Shown piece after piece: positions 63,115 through 64,000 of a DNA stretch of 64,000 nucleotides. Both the position numbers and the translations under genes were made by a program. Every line of letters begins with the position of its first letter. Position 1 is the first letter of the stretch. The notes under the pieces are model-generated. The model made no database searches and was not told the origin of the DNA. It saw only the letters and a list, made by a program, of their open reading frames with translations. The DNA is from Bacteroidota bacterium (lineage in GTDB: Bacteria > Bacteroidota > Ignavibacteria > Palsa-1295), in NCBI GenBank assembly GCA_021324685.1, contig JAJPIQ010000085.1, positions 1-64,000 of the forward strand, given 5' to 3'.

Positions 63115-64000
63115 TTAACGATTCCCGATCGTATCGTCATCTAACGGACGACGAGGACGCCGAGGCATTTCGTTGCCCTCGTATCCGCTCGTACGTGGCT
63201 GCGGATTATAACCTCCTGGCCGCGACGGACGAACGTTGGTCGAATAAACAACTTGTCCTCGCTGTTGCCGTATACCGCCGCCCTGCTGAGGTCCTCCCGG
63301 TCCCGGGGGCTGAGGACGATACCCGCCCTGCTGAGGGCGAGGCCGTTGCTGCGGCCGTCCCTGTCCATAAGGTCGGTTCTGTGGTTGTTGACCGTAACCA
63401 CCGCCCTGCTGACCATATCCACGGCCTTGTCCCTGTCCGCCACCCCACTGGCGTCCCTGGTTCGGGCGTTGCGGGCGTCCCTGGCCTTGCTGCTGTCCAT
63501 AGGATCGGCCCTGCTGTTGTTGGCCATAAGGTCTGCCTTGCTGAGGTTGCCCGTATGGTCTCGCCGGGCGTTGACCGCCATACGGCCGGCCCTGTCCCTG
63601 GCCTCCGCCATACGGTCGGCCCTGTCCCTGACCGCCACCATATTGTCGGCCTTGTCCCTGACCTCCACCAAATGGGCGGCCTTGTCCCGGTCCGCCGCCG
63701 AATTGTCTACCGGAAGGCTGGCCATAGGGTCTTCCCGGACCTTGCTGCCGTGGGCGACCTTTGGGTTGCTGCTGCCAGCCACCGCGTTGAGGACCACGTT
63801 CGGGACGCTTTGCACCCGTGCGAGGACCTTTTCCGAACTGTTTCTTCGGTCTTTTGTCTGCGGCAACGAAGACTCGTTTGCCTTTTTCAGCGTCATACTT
63901 TTTCTGGGCGTGTTTGCGCTGCGGCTTTTGTGTTTTCCTTGGGGCGCGAGCAGGCGGAACGACTGCTTTCCATTCTTCCTCTGCAAGCTGGGATTGCGCT
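63115..64000 (-). CDS. Gly/Gln/Arg/Pro-rich repeat protein, C-terminal part (start outside window)
   Basis: Reading the minus strand from 64000 in the frame ending at TAA 63115-63117 gives an open, biased protein of 295 residues without an in-window start. It begins with a Lys/Arg-rich part (KTQKPQRKHAQKKYDAEKGK, RVFVAADKRPKKQFGKGPRT). Imperfect repeats follow, such as GGGQGQGRPYGGGQGQGRPY and QQQGRPYGQQQQ-like units (about 63300-63740). It ends TSGYEGNEMPRRPRRPLDDD TIGNR (last residues split here). Overlapping frames are alternative readings of the repeats. It may be RNA-binding or outer-surface; the function is unknown. Confidence 0.7.
   Translation of the reverse strand, partial: AQSQLAEEEWKAVVPPARAPRKTQKPQRKHAQKKYDAEKGKRVFVAADKRPKKQFGKGPRTGAKRPERGPQRGGWQQQPKGRPRQQGPGRPYGQPSGRQFGGGPGQGRPFGGGQGQGRQYGGGQGQGRPYGGGQGQGRPYGGQRPARPYGQPQQGRPYGQQQQGRSYGQQQGQGRPQRPNQGRQWGGGQGQGRGYGQQGGGYGQQPQNRPYGQGRPQQRPRPQQGGYRPQPPGPGGPQQGGGIRQQRGQVVYSTNVRPSRPGGYNPQPRTSGYEGNEMPRRPRRPLDDDTIGNR

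Noticed and set aside
63141-63986. Minus-strand ATG frame of 281 codons at the right edge
   Set aside because: Its Arg/Asp/Ala/Met-rich text is an alternative reading of the GQGR repeats. The frame ending at 63115 has a regular amino-acid pattern and is preferred.

Overview
The window looks like a chromosome segment of a Gram-negative bacterium of the Bacteroidota/Chlorobiota assemblage, perhaps Kapabacteria- or Ignavibacteria-like. This placement is inference, from three observations. Nine or ten secreted proteins end in a type-IX-secretion (T9SS, Por) type A C-terminal sorting domain. Several promoters match the Bacteroidota -7 box TAnnTTTG. Shine-Dalgarno sequences are not obvious. I see no rRNA, tRNA, CRISPR array, prophage or complete insertion sequence.

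Layout. (1) 1-12710: the tail of a T9SS cargo gene, then a minus-strand surface-polysaccharide locus. It holds a nucleotide-sugar epimerase, a hexapeptide acetyltransferase, a T9SS cargo protein, a Gfo/Idh/MocA dehydrogenase, a polyprenyl-phosphate sugar transferase, a DegT aminotransferase, an O-antigen ligase/polymerase-like protein, two glycosyltransferases and a glycosyltransferase-methyltransferase fusion. Most junctions are 1-4 bp overlaps, so much of it is probably one transcript. The dehydrogenase, aminotransferase and acetyltransferase would together make an acetamido sugar. (2) 12766-14604: a biotin carrier protein and an outer-membrane barrel with an N-terminal CxxCH heme motif. (3) 14680-21240: the conserved translation cluster nusA-infB-rbfA-truB-ribF, without rimP. 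(4) 21241-22111: a long non-coding stretch with three palindromes, one resembling a TetR operator. (5) 22112-27861: secreted proteins, including three tandem paralogues carrying four copies of one module.

(6) 28019-36080: housekeeping and metabolism, with dinB, a methyltransferase, a DUF72 protein, a metallo-beta-lactamase/rhodanese protein, a TPR-cyaY-acetyltransferase operon and delta-1-pyrroline-5-carboxylate dehydrogenase. (7) 36330-43066: a very large T9SS cargo gene apparently broken by two single-base frameshifts, and an FG-GAP-repeat T9SS protein. (8) 43147-48404: a small XRE regulator, a membrane protein and smc. (9) 48455-54540: a DUF5916-type outer-membrane protein, an orphan T9SS tail, a GltD-like iron-sulfur flavoprotein, an NAD(P)-binding protein and a class A beta-lactamase-like protein. 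(10) 54647-58159: an ArsR-led operon with three SRPBCC-domain genes (four domains), a DHFR-like reductase and a P-loop kinase, with an apparent operator over its start. (11) 58203-64000: purA, an unknown protein, a beta-propeller T9SS cargo, and at the right edge a truncated Gly/Gln/Arg-rich repeat protein with no start codon inside the window.

The main themes are cell-surface construction (polysaccharide, T9SS cargo, outer-membrane barrels) and several structured intergenic elements whose roles are unknown.
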